Shown: positions 27,927 to 38,220, counted from the stretch's first letter. The stretch: DNA of 64,000 nt from Maricaulis sp. (GCF_017643475.1 NZ_JAEPNI010000005.1:62001-126000), one strand, 5' to 3'. Translations and numbers: made by a program. Notes: generated by a model not told the origin, from the letters alone.

Positions 27927-29116
27927 TCCCGGTCGACCAGGCTCGCGAACGTATTCTCGATGCGCTGAAGCCAACCACCATCATCTCCCTGCCCTATGCT
28001 GAAAGCCTCGGGCGTGTGCTCGCAAAACCGGTAGTGGCCGCGCGAACACAACCTCCCTTTGATGCCTCAGCGATGGATGGTTATGCCGTGCGCTCCCGGG
28101 ACATGACCGGAGAGACCAATACACTCACCTTGCAAGGGGAGTCCGCGGCCGGTCATTCGCTCGGCCGCGCGATTGCTCCGGGCACCGCCGCACGCATCTC
28201 GACCGGAGCGCCGGTTCCGGCCGGGGCTGACCAGGTCGTGATCCAGGAGAAAACCGAGCGTGAGGGTGATCAGCTCACCCTGCACGAAGCCGCACGTCCG
28301 CACGCCAATATCCGCAAGGCCGGGATTGATTTTTTTGACGGCGACACATTGGTTCCCGCGGGCCTGAAGGTTAATGCCGACATGATCGCGCTGGCCGTCG
28401 GTGCCGGACGGGTCTCGCTGGACGTCCATCGCCAGCCGAGAATCGGCATCCTTTCCACCGGCGATGAGCTGGTCGAACCTGGCGAAACCACCGGGCCGGA
28501 CCAGATCGTCAATTCGGTCTCAAAGGGCCTCGCCGCCCTTGTCAGCGCTAGTGGATGCGAGCCTGTCTATCTGGGCATCGCCCGCGACAACCCGCAGAGT
28601 GTTCATGATCATTTCGAAGACGCGAAAGGCCTGGACCTGCTCGTCACCATCGGCGGAGCATCCGTGGGCGATCATGACCATTTGCGGCGCGTCTTCGCAG
28701 AAGAAGGGGGCGCGCTGGATTTCGAGAAAATCGCCCTGAAGCCGGGCAAGCCGACCTGGTTTGGCGAGATCAGGGGCCTGCCGGTTCTTGGCCTCCCGGG
28801 CAATCCGGTCTCCGCGCTCGTCGTCTCACGCCTGCTGCTTCAGCCCGCCCTGGCCCGACTGAATGGCGAACACAAAAGCCCGGTTTTCATCCCAGCGCGC
28901 TGTGCCGTCGACTTGCCGGAGAACGATCACCGGGAAACCTATCTGCGCGGACAATTAAATCAGGACGGCAGTGTGGAACCGCTGCGCAACCAGGACTCTT
29001 CGGCGTTGTCGGCGCTGGTTCGGGCCAGCTGTCTGATCCGCCGTCCCATAAACGGTCCGGCCGTCCATCCCGGCGGAGCCGTGGACATTCTGGTACTGGA
29101 AGGTCGACAGGCCTGA
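27923..29116 (+). CDS. moeA: Molybdopterin molybdotransferase MoeA
   Basis: 397 residues. Marks: [13 protein letters not shown] (about residues 46-58), [19 protein letters not shown], the MoCF domain [14 protein letters not shown] and [15 protein letters not shown], and [13 protein letters not shown] near residues 287-299. It inserts molybdenum into adenylated molybdopterin. It is the last gene of the cofactor operon and convergent with the GlxA-type regulator; the 58-bp gap shows no clear terminator. Confidence 0.95.
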   Translation: MIPVDQARERILDALKPTTIISLPYAESLGRVLAKPVVAARTQPPFDASAMDGYAVRSRDMTGETNTLTLQGESAAGHSLGRAIAPGTAARISTGAPVPAGADQVVIQEKTEREGDQLTLHEAARPHANIRKAGIDFFDGDTLVPAGLKVNADMIALAVGAGRVSLDVHRQPRIGILSTGDELVEPGETTGPDQIVNSVSKGLAALVSASGCEPVYLGIARDNPQSVHDHFEDAKGLDLLVTIGGASVGDHDHLRRVFAEEGGALDFEKIALKPGKPTWFGEIRGLPVLGLPGNPVSALVVSRLLLQPALARLNGEHKSPVFIPARCAVDLPENDHRETYLRGQLNQDGSVEPLRNQDSSALSALVRASCLIRRPINGPAVHPGGAVDILVLEGRQA

Positions 29117-29174
29117 TTTTGCGCCTCACCGGGGTACTCGTAGCGGATATGTGACTTGCGAGCGGAGCGCCGTT

Positions 29175-30158
29175 TCAACCCCATTTGAACTGCTTTCGAT
29201 ACTGGGTCGGCGAGAGTCCGGTTCTGCGCGCAAATGCCTTGCGGAAGGCATTCTCGTCGGAAAATCCAACCAGAGCGGCGATTTGGGCAATGGAGGCATC
29301 CGCATCTTCCAATAACGGCTTCGCCAGGTCGATACAGACGCCCTGAATATAGGCCTGGGGTGTGAGGCCTGTGACCGCTCGGAACTTGCGTAGCATCGTA
29401 CGCGTACCAACGCCCAGATACCCCGCCAGTTCGTCGACGCTGACATCAACCCCCTTGCGCGACCGGATCCAGCGATCCGCTTTCTCGATCATCGGGTCTC
29501 GCGTCCTGGAGTGCGTCGGCACGGCATATAGACGTTGGGATTTCCGGCCGCCATCCACGACGAGGTATTTGGCGCAAAGCCGGGCGACATTCGGTCCGGA
29601 GTAGCGCCCGATAAGATGCAGCGCCAAGTCGAGAGATGACGCGCCGGCCGCCGAGGTGATCAATTTGCCCTCGTCAACCAGAAGGTCATCGTCTGCAAGC
29701 TGAACGCGTGGAAACTCTGATCGAAAATGATCTGCCATCCACCAAGTGGTCGTTGCGCTCCTTCCGTCCAGGAGACCAGCCTGTGCCAGGATGAACGTAC
29801 CTGTGCACGCAGCGGCAATCGTGCCCCCCGACTGCGCAAATGCTTGCAGTTGGCCCTCAATACCCTTGTGCGCGCTCAATGCAGCGTCCAGCTCCTCCGT
29901 ACTGTCGGCGCCTATTCCAGGCAGCAGGAGGACATCGAACTCGCCGCGGGTCAAAGGTCGGGTTTCTCCCACCAGTTCATGCCCGCTGGAGGAAACAACA
30001 TTGCCTTTGGCCGGGGAAATGATCCGCGTCTCATATTGCTCCGCCGCCAGACCCAGTTGCCGAATGACCTTGTTGGCCGTGCTGAAAAGGTCAGCCGGGC
30101 CATGCACTGAAAGTGCGACACACCCTTCGAGCGCGACAATCCCTATCTTGATCGACAT
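29175..30158 (-). CDS. GlxA-like transcriptional regulator (DJ-1/PfpI plus AraC domains)
   Basis: 327 residues. Residues 1-185 form a DJ-1/PfpI (class I glutamine amidotransferase-like) domain with IAAACTGTFILAQAGLLDGRSATTTWW holding the nucleophile-elbow Cys. Residues about 215-327 are an AraC-type DNA-binding domain with ISVDELAGYLGVGTRTMLRKF-like first and IAQIAALVGFSDENAFRKAFARRTGLSPTQYRKQF second helix-turn-helix. Members control amino-acid or betaine catabolism in some bacteria; the target here is unknown. It is divergent from the MAPEG gene (109-bp gap), which it may control. Confidence 0.92.
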   Translation of the reverse strand: MSIKIGIVALEGCVALSVHGPADLFSTANKVIRQLGLAAEQYETRIISPAKGNVVSSSGHELVGETRPLTRGEFDVLLLPGIGADSTEELDAALSAHKGIEGQLQAFAQSGGTIAAACTGTFILAQAGLLDGRSATTTWWMADHFRSEFPRVQLADDDLLVDEGKLITSAAGASSLDLALHLIGRYSGPNVARLCAKYLVVDGGRKSQRLYAVPTHSRTRDPMIEKADRWIRSRKGVDVSVDELAGYLGVGTRTMLRKFRAVTGLTPQAYIQGVCIDLAKPLLEDADASIAQIAALVGFSDENAFRKAFARRTGLSPTQYRKQFKWG

Positions 30159-30267
30159 TCGAGCCCCAGATTGACGGATATGAACTATTTTATGTCAAAT
30201 CCGACTATATCCAGTGCGTCCCGATTGGCCAATCATTCTGCCCACATTCACCGTTGAAAGGCCGAAC

Positions 30268-30657
30268 ATGACAATTGAATTATGGACTTTGCTGATGGTC
30301 TGCGCTCTGGCGCTATTCCTGTCGAGCGTGCCGCTGTTCCGGGCCATGCGCCAGCAATGGGGCTTCAAGGCCATGCTGGGTAATCGAGAAGACCTCACGC
30401 CGCTCACCGGCTGGGGTGGACGTGTCGTGCGCGCCTACGGCAATACCGTGGACAATATCGTTTTCTTTGGTGCGGTTGTCATCGCCGCCCACCTCGCCGA
30501 CGTCTCAAATGAAATCACGGCCGCAGGGGCGCTGACCTTTCTCGCCTGCCGCTTCATCTACGCCATTGTGTACATGCTCGGGGTCCCGATCGTCCGCACA
30601 GTCGCCTATCTCGGCGGCGTAATCGGAACGCTCATAATCGCCTCACAGTTGCTCTGA
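30268..30657 (+). CDS. MAPEG-family membrane protein
   Basis: 129 residues from ATG 30268 (GAAAGG 8-13 nt upstream); the frame is open 54 bp further. About four hydrophobic helices, with REDLTPLTGWGGRVVRAYGNTVDNIVFFGAVVIAAH in the first loop and helix 2, which matches the MAPEG pattern (Arg-x2-Arg-Ala-x2-Asn-x2-Glu/Asp-Asn). Relatives include glutathione transferases and peroxidases of membranes; bacterial members mostly have no known role. Confidence 0.85.
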   Translation: MTIELWTLLMVCALALFLSSVPLFRAMRQQWGFKAMLGNREDLTPLTGWGGRVVRAYGNTVDNIVFFGAVVIAAHLADVSNEITAAGALTFLACRFIYAIVYMLGVPIVRTVAYLGGVIGTLIIASQLL

Positions 30658-30796
30658 TCATCCAATCCGGTGCTGTCAAACGAGAGAGACAAAGCAACCC
30701 GCGCCAGCGGAAACCAAACGTCCGGGCACGGCACTTACGACCACTCCCTTGTATCACCGGGCGAAATTCTCCACCGTGTCCTCCGGGGAGATCATG

Positions 30797-32239
30797 ATGA
30801 CAGAAAATCTTGCGCTGAATCCGTTGCAGATCGGCATTTTCCTGGTTCTGACCTTGGCCATTGGTGCGCTGACCTGGTGGCGCGTGTCCGCCATGAAAAA
30901 AACTACAGGCGCCGACGATGAAAGCGAGTACTTTCTCGCCGGCCGCAGCCTCGGCTGGATCCTGGTCGCCGGCTCGATCACGCTGACGAACCTGTCGACC
31001 GACCAGCTGGTCGGGATGAATGGCAACCAGATGCTGCTGCTGGCCTGGTGGGAGCTTGCCGCCGTCGCCGGCCTGGTCATTCTCGCCTTTGTCTTCCTGC
31101 CGATTTACTACAAGAACAATTGCCGGACGACGACCGAGCTGCTGGGACAGCGCTATAACGACAAGAACATCCGGGCCTTGATCGCCTTGCTGTTCCTTGC
31201 AGGCAATGTCATCGTCTTCCTGCCGGTCATGCTCTATACGGGGTCGCTGTTCCTGAAATCCATGTTCGGCGTGGACTGGCCGATCCTGGCCTTTGCCATT
31301 CCGCTCGCGTTGATCGGTTCGGCCTATGCCATTTTCGGCGGTCTGCGTGCCGTCGCCGTTTCCGATGCCATTTCCGGTGTTGGTGTGCTTGGCGTTGCGG
31401 TGCTGGTCGTGGTGCTGGCCCTCAAGGCAATCGATTTCGACCTGTCCGGCATTCCCGCCGAGCGCCTCACCCTGATCGGTGACAATGACTCGCCGATCCC
31501 GTGGCACACCCTGCTGACGGGCATGATTTTCATCCAGATCTTCTACTGGAGCACCAACCAGACCATCACCCAGCGGGCCATGGCAGCCAAGAGCCTGAAG
31601 GAAGCCCAGAAAGGCGTCATCGCAGCGGCGGGCATCCGCCTGCTCATCGTTCCGGCGATCGTCGTCATCCCCGGTATCGTCGCCTTCAAGCTGTTCGGTG
31701 ATGTCGGGGATGCCGCCTACGGCCAGATCGTTGCTGCCGTCCTGCCGCCCTGGCTGTCCGGCGCGTTTGCCGCCATGATCGCGGCAGCGGTGCTGACGAG
31801 CTTCAACTCGGTGCTCAATTCCTCAACCACACTCTACGTGCTGGATATCCACGAGACCTATTTCGACTCCACACCCAATGTCGGCCGGATGAACATGATC
31901 ATCACGCTGGTCTTTGTCGGCAGTTCCATCGCGCTCGTCCCGATCTATCAAAGCGCGGAAAGCATCATCAACCTGGTCCAGCAATTGTTCGGCCTTTTGT
32001 CGATGCCTATCCTGTCCGCCTTCATCGTCGGACTGGTCTTCCGCAATGTCGGTGCCGGTGCCGCGATGACGGGCGTCCTGTCGGGGACCGCACTCTATGC
32101 GATCTTCACCTTTGCCTGGACACCGTTGCACTACATCCACCTGATGCTGATCACCCTGGTCTGCTCGATCAGTATCGCGCTGATCTTCAACCGGGTCGTG
32201 CTGGGCAATCGCGAGGAGTTTGTCGGCCTGCCGCGCTAG
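30797..32239 (+). CDS. SSS-family sodium:sugar symporter, probably for galactose/galactosides
   Basis: About 480 residues. ATG 30797 is preferred over the adjacent ATG 30794 because GGGGAG sits 6 nt before it. SGLT-type marks: SEYFLAGRSLGWILVAGSITLTNLSTDQLVGMNGNQM (TM1-2), GSAYAIFGGLRAVAVSDAISGVG, YWSTNQTITQRAMAAKSLKEAQKG, and AAAVLTSFNSVLNSSTTLYVLDI with the sodium-site Ser/Asn. Its stop shares the palindrome CTAG (32236-32239) with the stop of the convergent beta-galactosidase gene. That neighbourhood suggests galactose or a galactoside as substrate. Confidence 0.9.
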   Translation: MTENLALNPLQIGIFLVLTLAIGALTWWRVSAMKKTTGADDESEYFLAGRSLGWILVAGSITLTNLSTDQLVGMNGNQMLLLAWWELAAVAGLVILAFVFLPIYYKNNCRTTTELLGQRYNDKNIRALIALLFLAGNVIVFLPVMLYTGSLFLKSMFGVDWPILAFAIPLALIGSAYAIFGGLRAVAVSDAISGVGVLGVAVLVVVLALKAIDFDLSGIPAERLTLIGDNDSPIPWHTLLTGMIFIQIFYWSTNQTITQRAMAAKSLKEAQKGVIAAAGIRLLIVPAIVVIPGIVAFKLFGDVGDAAYGQIVAAVLPPWLSGAFAAMIAAAVLTSFNSVLNSSTTLYVLDIHETYFDSTPNVGRMNMIITLVFVGSSIALVPIYQSAESIINLVQQLFGLLSMPILSAFIVGLVFRNVGAGAAMTGVLSGTALYAIFTFAWTPLHYIHLMLITLVCSISIALIFNRVVLGNREEFVGLPR

Positions 32240-34176
32240 ATGCGCCAGGCCGCCACGCCTGCAGGCGCAAGCTCGCTAGCGCCGAGCACATATTCGGCGC
32301 CTTCGGGCGCCGTGCCCTGCAGGCTGACCGGCTCCGGGCCGTAGTTGAAGGCAAAACGCAATCCGCCCAGCGATCGCAGGCGCACATCCTCGTGCACCGG
32401 CATGATGGTGATACCCGCCTCCCGGCAAAGATCCGCCAGCACCCATCCGAGGAGCTCGTCCTCCGGCCATCCGGCCAGATAGGAGAAACGGCTTTCCTGG
32501 ATCCAGAACGGTGCGCCGTCGGCATAACACGCCCGGACCGGCAATGCCGTCTCGACGGCTTCGCGCCAGCGCTGCACGCCATGTGCCTGACCGTCGAGAT
32601 CAACACGCTCTTTGATCCCCGCACGCAGGCTTTCAACCCGGGTAATTTTCAACGCCATCAGATCCTGCAATGGCCCCGGGGCCAGATTGGCAGGCAACTG
32701 GAAGCTCTGAGTCTTCGACCCGCTGCGACACAGCATCAGGACCTGCCCGGAACAGGATTTAAGCTGATCCAGCAGAGCGTGTTCAACATGCGGCAGTCCC
32801 GGCAGCACAACGAGCGCGTAGCCGGACAGGTCGCTCTGCGGAGAAACGATATCCACATCCAGCCCCAGGCGACGCAGGACCGTATAGGTCTCGAACGCTT
32901 GGCGTAGCAGGTCGAGCCCCTGCCCCTGCGGCTGCGCCTGGTGGATCCACTGCCCGTCATAGGACCAGACCAGCGCAACCGGCGCCTGGCGTGTTGTCTC
33001 GTCGGAAATCAGTGTCACATCCCGCGCGACCTCGGCGGCCTCGGCAAAGGCGGGAGCCGGTTCCGCATCGACACGCAACAGCCCGGCATGCATCTGCTCC
33101 TGGGCAAACGGACATTGTCGCCAGCGGAACCAGCTGACCAGGTCCGCGCCATGAGCCAGCGCCTCGAGGCTCCACAGGCGGACCATGCCGTCCAGCGGTG
33201 CCGGATTATTGGGCGCCCAGTTCACAGGCCCCGGTTGCTGCTCCATCACGCCCCATTTGCGCGAACAGCCGCGATAGAGATCGTGGTGAAACGCCTGGAA
33301 GTCGGGATGACCCTGGCGCAGATACCGCTGTTTCTCGGCGTCGGAGAAGGGCGAGATATCGAGGAAACCCAGCGGATAGCTGTCCCAGGTCGCCACATCG
33401 ATGTCCGAGCCCACGGCATGGTGGTCAAAGGCCGTAAACCCGCCCATGAAGTTGTGGGTGATCTCGCGTCCAGGGCTCAGCCGTCGCAGGATCTCGACCT
33501 GTTCGTCATTGAAACTGCGCACCTGGTCGGAACTGAAGCGCTGGAAGTCCACGACGTGCGACGGGTTGGGCTCCGTAACCGTCCCAACCGGTGGATCGAC
33601 CTCGTCGAAGGACCTGTATTCCTGGCTCCAGAAGACCGTGCCCCAGGCCGCATTCAAAGCGGCAACGTCGCCATAACGCCGCGCGAGCCAACGCCGGAAC
33701 GCCCGGCGCGCATTTCCGGAATAGCTCTCGATCGTGTCGTGACAACCGTATTCATTATCCGTCTGCCACATCGCCACGGCGGGGTGCTCGCCATAGCGTT
33801 CGCCCATGGCCGTGACGATACGGCGGCACTCGGCGCGATAGGTCTCACTGGAAAAACAGTAATGGCGACGCGAGCCGAAACCGCGAACCTGGCCCTGCGC
33901 ATCCACCGCAAACATGTCCGGATCGCGATCCACCAGCCATTTGGGTGGTGTTGCCGTGGGCGTTCCCAGGATGACCTTCAGACCGGCCGCGGCCAGCATG
34001 TCGATCGCGCGGTCAAACCAGGCCCAGTCATATTGGCCCGGTTCCGGCTCGAAACGCGACCAGGCAAACTCGCCGATGCGGATAAGCGAGAGGCCCAGCC
34101 CGGCCATCTGTTGCGCATCCTCGGCCCACCGGCTTTCCGGCCAGTGTTCGGGATAATAACAAACACCCAGACGCAT
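32236..34176 (-). CDS. Glycoside hydrolase family 42 beta-galactosidase
   Basis: 646 residues. MRLGVCYYPEHWPESRWAEDAQQMAGLGLSLIRIGEFAWSRFEPEPG opens the GH42 TIM barrel; the acid/base Glu is in AMWQTDNEYGCHDTIESY (about residue 147) and the nucleophile Glu in RKWGVMEQQPGPVNWAP (about residue 310). A trimerisation domain follows (VALVWSYDGQWIHQAQPQ onward). It frees galactose from beta-galactosides; no signal peptide, so cytoplasmic. It is the last gene of the gal operon, coupled to the GH36 gene by TGATG overlap. Confidence 0.95.
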   Translation of the reverse strand: MRLGVCYYPEHWPESRWAEDAQQMAGLGLSLIRIGEFAWSRFEPEPGQYDWAWFDRAIDMLAAAGLKVILGTPTATPPKWLVDRDPDMFAVDAQGQVRGFGSRRHYCFSSETYRAECRRIVTAMGERYGEHPAVAMWQTDNEYGCHDTIESYSGNARRAFRRWLARRYGDVAALNAAWGTVFWSQEYRSFDEVDPPVGTVTEPNPSHVVDFQRFSSDQVRSFNDEQVEILRRLSPGREITHNFMGGFTAFDHHAVGSDIDVATWDSYPLGFLDISPFSDAEKQRYLRQGHPDFQAFHHDLYRGCSRKWGVMEQQPGPVNWAPNNPAPLDGMVRLWSLEALAHGADLVSWFRWRQCPFAQEQMHAGLLRVDAEPAPAFAEAAEVARDVTLISDETTRQAPVALVWSYDGQWIHQAQPQGQGLDLLRQAFETYTVLRRLGLDVDIVSPQSDLSGYALVVLPGLPHVEHALLDQLKSCSGQVLMLCRSGSKTQSFQLPANLAPGPLQDLMALKITRVESLRAGIKERVDLDGQAHGVQRWREAVETALPVRACYADGAPFWIQESRFSYLAGWPEDELLGWVLADLCREAGITIMPVHEDVRLRSLGGLRFAFNYGPEPVSLQGTAPEGAEYVLGASELAPAGVAAWRI

Positions 34177-36233
34177 CAGCCTGTCCTTTCAATGTGTATC
34201 AAACGCCCGGTCAGCGCTCGGCCCGGATCCAGATTGAGCCCCTCATTCATCAAACCTGCGCCGGAGAACGCCCCCAGCTGCCAGTGGATCGGTGTGCCGT
34301 CCAGCGCGATTTCGCTGAGGCTATATCGAGCCGCCGGGTCCAGCCCGGCGAGACGTAATCGGGATTGCAACGGGCGCATCGGCGTCCCGACCCGCATCAC
34401 CCGCAGCAGGGCCTGACGACCATCATCCGAGCGGACCAGCTGGACATCCGGGTCCGTGTCCGGTTCGGACAGGTTCAGCAAGTCCCCCGCATGCATCCAG
34501 TCGCGATGCTGTTTGTAGATCTCGATTCCGCGGATGAGCACGCGCCTGTCATCCTCCGAGACCTTCTCGGGATCCGCTTCGATACCGAAATGTCCGAACA
34601 GGGCGGCCAGCACCCGAAACGCCATGGATACCTGTCGCCCGGTCATCGGGTTCGGGCTGGGTCCCACATGGGTGCCCAGGCGTTCGTGCGGCATGACCAG
34701 GCCGGCGGCGCGCTGGATGTTCAGCCGGTCGATCGCATCCGTCGCATCGCTGGTCCAGAACCGGTCGGTTCGTGCCGCGATCCCGGCATCAATTCGCCCG
34801 CCACCACTTGCGCAACTCTCGATCTCGACCGGATAGCGCGCGCGCAAGCGGTCCAGCAGCCTGTAGAGCCCTTCGGTCTGGGCCCCGGCGCGCACGACGC
34901 CGTCCCGGGTTGCCGGATAGAGATCACGATTACAGTCCCATTTGAGATAGGAGATGGCATAACGATCCAGAAGGTCCGAGATGACCGTGAACAGGTGCTC
35001 GCGAACCGGTTCCAGCGCCAGGTCCAGGACCAGCTGGTTGCGCCCGGTTGCCAGATCCGTCTCCGGCCATCCCAGCACCCAATCAGGATGCGCGCGATAA
35101 AGATCACTGTCCGGGCTGACCATTTCCGGTTCCAGCCACAGGCCAAACTCCATGCCCCCGGCATGCACGGCCTTGATCAGCGGGGTCAGCCCGTCGGGAA
35201 AGAGGTCCGCATCGACAGTCCAGTCACCGAGGCTGGTCTGGTCATTGCGCCGCCCCTTGAACCAGCCATCATCCAGCACGAAGCGCTCGGCCCCAAGCGC
35301 CGCAGCGCCCTTGACCAGGCCGATGCAATCGGCTTCTGCGACACTGAAATAGCGCGCTTCCCAGGTGTTGAAATGCACCGGCCGCCGCAGCGATCGGCCC
35401 TGTCGTCTCTGGCGCGCGTGCAGGCGCGTACTGATCCCGTTAGACCCGGCGCCGGACCGGGTCATCAGCGCGGCAGGCAGATCCAGCGTCTCGCCGCTGC
35501 GCAAACACGCCTCTCCGGGCAGGAACAGGCGTTCGGCGAGAACCTGCCCGCTGCCATCAGTCGCCCGTTCTGCGGCCAGCCGGAACGGACCGCTCCAGGC
35601 CAGATGCACGGTCAGCCAGCGCCCGTGCGCAACACCGGCATTCGTCTCGGTCAGGCTGAGCGTGGGCCCACCATCAAATCCGGGACGCCCGCTGCGCCCC
35701 GATTGCTCGATCCGCCCCGCCGTCCAGCGATGCGTGACCGGATGACCCTCACGCCCCCAGGCTCCGGCATGTGTGCGCACCTCGCTCGCCCAGTCCGGCG
35801 CCGGAAGCAGCAGGCTCGCAGCGCGCTGCAGGGACAGGGTGTGCGCCCCCGTATTGCTGACCGAGCCTTCCTGAACCAGGACATCGCCATCAAAACGGAG
35901 CCGCGTTCGGACCGTCAGGCCGAGGGCTGCGTCCTCCGCCGTCAGAAGGATCTGCCCGTCCTGTTCAATCAGTTCGGGCTGGCCCAGGCGGATCCGGCGG
36001 TGCGTTGCTGTGCAATGACCTTCCACCTGGCTGATGCCATGAAAACCCCGCCCGTGTTCGGGCAGGAGCGCCGGCCCCACCGCTATATCCGGACTGGCAG
36101 GCAGGCACTGGAAGCCCGGTGCAGCTGCCATCTCCTCCTCCGCCTGCGGACCGAACCAGGTCAGATGGGCAAGCCCGTCCTCGCCCTGATCAATGATCAA
36201 GGACAGCGTGTCGCCGAGGATGCGCGCGCTCAC
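34176..36233 (-). CDS. Glycoside hydrolase family 36 alpha-galactosidase
   Basis: 685 residues. An N-terminal beta-sandwich precedes the barrel. Nucleophile Asp in ISYLKWDCNRDLYPA (about residue 430) and acid/base Asp in DRFWTSDATDAIDRLNIQR (about residue 493) are both present, with FVLDDGWFKGRRNDQTSLGDW and WLEPEMVSPDSDLYRAHPDW, all diagnostic for GH36 (RafA/MelA-type). It frees galactose from alpha-galactosides such as raffinose or melibiose. No signal peptide. It overlaps galE by 4 bp and GH42 by 1 bp. Confidence 0.95.
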   Translation of the reverse strand: MSARILGDTLSLIIDQGEDGLAHLTWFGPQAEEEMAAAPGFQCLPASPDIAVGPALLPEHGRGFHGISQVEGHCTATHRRIRLGQPELIEQDGQILLTAEDAALGLTVRTRLRFDGDVLVQEGSVSNTGAHTLSLQRAASLLLPAPDWASEVRTHAGAWGREGHPVTHRWTAGRIEQSGRSGRPGFDGGPTLSLTETNAGVAHGRWLTVHLAWSGPFRLAAERATDGSGQVLAERLFLPGEACLRSGETLDLPAALMTRSGAGSNGISTRLHARQRRQGRSLRRPVHFNTWEARYFSVAEADCIGLVKGAAALGAERFVLDDGWFKGRRNDQTSLGDWTVDADLFPDGLTPLIKAVHAGGMEFGLWLEPEMVSPDSDLYRAHPDWVLGWPETDLATGRNQLVLDLALEPVREHLFTVISDLLDRYAISYLKWDCNRDLYPATRDGVVRAGAQTEGLYRLLDRLRARYPVEIESCASGGGRIDAGIAARTDRFWTSDATDAIDRLNIQRAAGLVMPHERLGTHVGPSPNPMTGRQVSMAFRVLAALFGHFGIEADPEKVSEDDRRVLIRGIEIYKQHRDWMHAGDLLNLSEPDTDPDVQLVRSDDGRQALLRVMRVGTPMRPLQSRLRLAGLDPAARYSLSEIALDGTPIHWQLGAFSGAGLMNEGLNLDPGRALTGRLIHIERTG

Positions 36234-37207
36234 AGGGACCAGTCCTTGCGATGGAAACGCCAGGCATCGGCGACGATCGTTTCGATATCGGAACGTTCCG
36301 GATTGAAAGCCAGCAGGTCGCGGGCGCGCTGTGTATTGGACGAGAGGATGGCCGCATCCCCTTCACGACGGGGGTGCAGATTCAGCGGAACGGGAAGACC
36401 CGTCACCTTCTCGACGGCGTCAATCACCTGCTTGACGGAAATGCCCTCGCCCGTACCCAGGTTACAGGCAAAGCTCTCCGCGCCGGAGAGGAGGCGGTCG
36501 ACGGCCGCCAGGTGACCGGTCGCCAGATCATCGACATGGATGAAATCGCGCACACACGTACCGTCCGGGGTCGCATAGTCATCCCCAAACAAGGTAAATT
36601 CCGGCAACAAACCCGCTGCGGCCTTCAGGGCGTTTGGGATGAGATGGGTTTCAGGGTCGTGCTTCTCGCCGATTTCCGCGCTCGGGCTGGCTCCCGCAGC
36701 ATTGAAATAGCGCAGTGCCGCATACCGCAGGACCCCGGTGTGGCTGAGATCGTCCAGCGCCGTTTCCACTGCGAGCTTGGTACGGCCGTACACATTGCCG
36801 GGCTTGCGGCTCTCGGCCTCGGTTATGGGGACAATCTCCGGCTGGCCATAGACGGCGCAGGTTGATGAGAAGACAATCACCTCGCAACCATGACGCTGCA
36901 TGGCGGCTAAGACGCTGAGCGAGCCGGCAAGATTGTTGTCCCAGAAGGCCAGGGGTTCGCGCTCGCCAATACCGACCTCGATGGAGGCGGCAAAATGCAT
37001 CACGGCATCCGGCTGATGGGTGGCAAAGGTGTGGTCCAGCGCATCACCATCACGGATATCGCCCTCGACGAGCGGTCCCCAGCGCACGAAATCCCGATGC
37101 CCGGCGGACAGGTTGTCGAAGACGACGGGGGTATCGCCCCGGGCGGCAATCGCCTTGCAGACATGGGAGCCGATATAGCCCGCCCCACCCAGCACCAGGA
37201 TCTTCAT
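36230..37207 (-). CDS. galE: UDP-glucose 4-epimerase GalE
   Basis: 325 residues from ATG 37207, chosen because GGGAG lies 6 nt upstream; the in-frame TTG at 37213 follows that site immediately. Short-chain-dehydrogenase/epimerase marks: LVLGGAGYIGSHVCKAI (NAD loop), SSTCAVYGQPE (catalytic Ser), NVYGRTKLAVE (YxxxK), FNAAGASPSAEIGEKHDPETHLIPN. It interconverts UDP-galactose and UDP-glucose in the Leloir pathway. A second galE lies in the polysaccharide cluster at 56411. Confidence 0.95.
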   Translation of the reverse strand: MKILVLGGAGYIGSHVCKAIAARGDTPVVFDNLSAGHRDFVRWGPLVEGDIRDGDALDHTFATHQPDAVMHFAASIEVGIGEREPLAFWDNNLAGSLSVLAAMQRHGCEVIVFSSTCAVYGQPEIVPITEAESRKPGNVYGRTKLAVETALDDLSHTGVLRYAALRYFNAAGASPSAEIGEKHDPETHLIPNALKAAAGLLPEFTLFGDDYATPDGTCVRDFIHVDDLATGHLAAVDRLLSGAESFACNLGTGEGISVKQVIDAVEKVTGLPVPLNLHPRREGDAAILSSNTQRARDLLAFNPERSDIETIVADAWRFHRKDWSL

Positions 37208-37209
37208 GC

Positions 37210-38220
37210 TCAACTCCCTATCTCGCAGACCAGGCGGGCCGCCGGGTGGTTGTCCAGCACGGGCTGGAACCAGTCCTGCCCGACGCCTGCCGGCTTGAGC
37301 ACCACGATACAGCCGCCAAAGCCGGCCCCGGTGATGCGTGCGCCCGGTGCCCCATGCGCCAGAAAATCCGCCACCAGCCGGTCAATTTCGGGGTTAGAGA
37401 CGTCGAAATCATCGCGCAACGAGATGTGCGAAGCGGTCATCAGACGCCCGAACGTCTCGGCCTCTCCCGCCTCGAGGGCCCGGATCGCTTCAAGCGCACG
37501 CCGGTTCTCGCTGATGACGTGACGGGCAATGGCCTGGTGCTCCGGGTCGAGCACGGACAGGTCGGTGGCATCACACAGCCATTCCTGCTCCAGCTGGTCC
37601 GCGGCCTCCAGACATGCCGTTCGCCGCGTCTTGTAGCGCCCGTCGGCCAGTTTGCGTTGTACACCGGAGTGCAGGACTGCGAACCGCCACCCGGATGGCA
37701 GGTCAATCGTCTGGAGGGACAGGGTGCGGGTATCCAGCGCCAGGGCTTCTCCCGGACGGGTATGGGCGACGGCCATCTGGTCCATGATGCCGCACGGCAC
37801 GCCGATAAAGCGGTTCTCGATCTCGCGGGCCAGGACCGCCAGCTCAGTGGCGTCCGTGTCTGCCGGCGCCAGCGCACGCAATACGCCGAGGGTCACGGCA
37901 GCAGAGGATGAAACGCCCGCGCCTGCAGGAATGTCGCTGGACAGCTCGGCCCGCGCCCCACCCCTCAGCCAGCCTTTGCGGCGCGCGCACTGCAAGGCGC
38001 CAAATACATAATCGGCCCAGTGACCACTCGCCCGGGCATCCAGCTCGGCTTCGGCCAGCCCCTCGAACTGGGCGGATCCAACAATATCGCGCGTGCCGCC
38101 GATTTGCGTGACCTCAATCGCCACACCCAGGGGCAGTGCGGCCGGCAGGACCCAGCCACCGTTGAAATCGACCCATTCGCCAATCAGATTGACGCGCCCG
38201 GGTGTCCAGCTCTTCGCCAT
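37210..38220 (-). CDS. galK: Galactokinase GalK
   Basis: 336 residues. The GHMP-kinase galactokinase signature appears as TPGRVNLIGEWVDFNGGWVLPAAL (residues 6-29; usual form GRxNLIGEHTDYNxG, so His-Thr is Trp-Val here). The ATP loop is IPAGAGVSSSAAVTLGVLRAL and the C-terminal GARITGAGFGGCIVVL. It phosphorylates galactose to galactose-1-phosphate. It is coupled to galT by TGATG overlap. Confidence 0.94.
   Translation of the reverse strand: MAKSWTPGRVNLIGEWVDFNGGWVLPAALPLGVAIEVTQIGGTRDIVGSAQFEGLAEAELDARASGHWADYVFGALQCARRKGWLRGGARAELSSDIPAGAGVSSSAAVTLGVLRALAPADTDATELAVLAREIENRFIGVPCGIMDQMAVAHTRPGEALALDTRTLSLQTIDLPSGWRFAVLHSGVQRKLADGRYKTRRTACLEAADQLEQEWLCDATDLSVLDPEHQAIARHVISENRRALEAIRALEAGEAETFGRLMTASHISLRDDFDVSNPEIDRLVADFLAHGAPGARITGAGFGGCIVVLKPAGVGQDWFQPVLDNHPAARLVCEIGS

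Noticed and set aside
34365..36515. A 716-codon plus-strand open frame
   Set aside because: It is antisense to the GH36 and galE genes, which have clear family motifs. Long antisense frames are expected in GC-rich coding DNA, and the translation matches no family.
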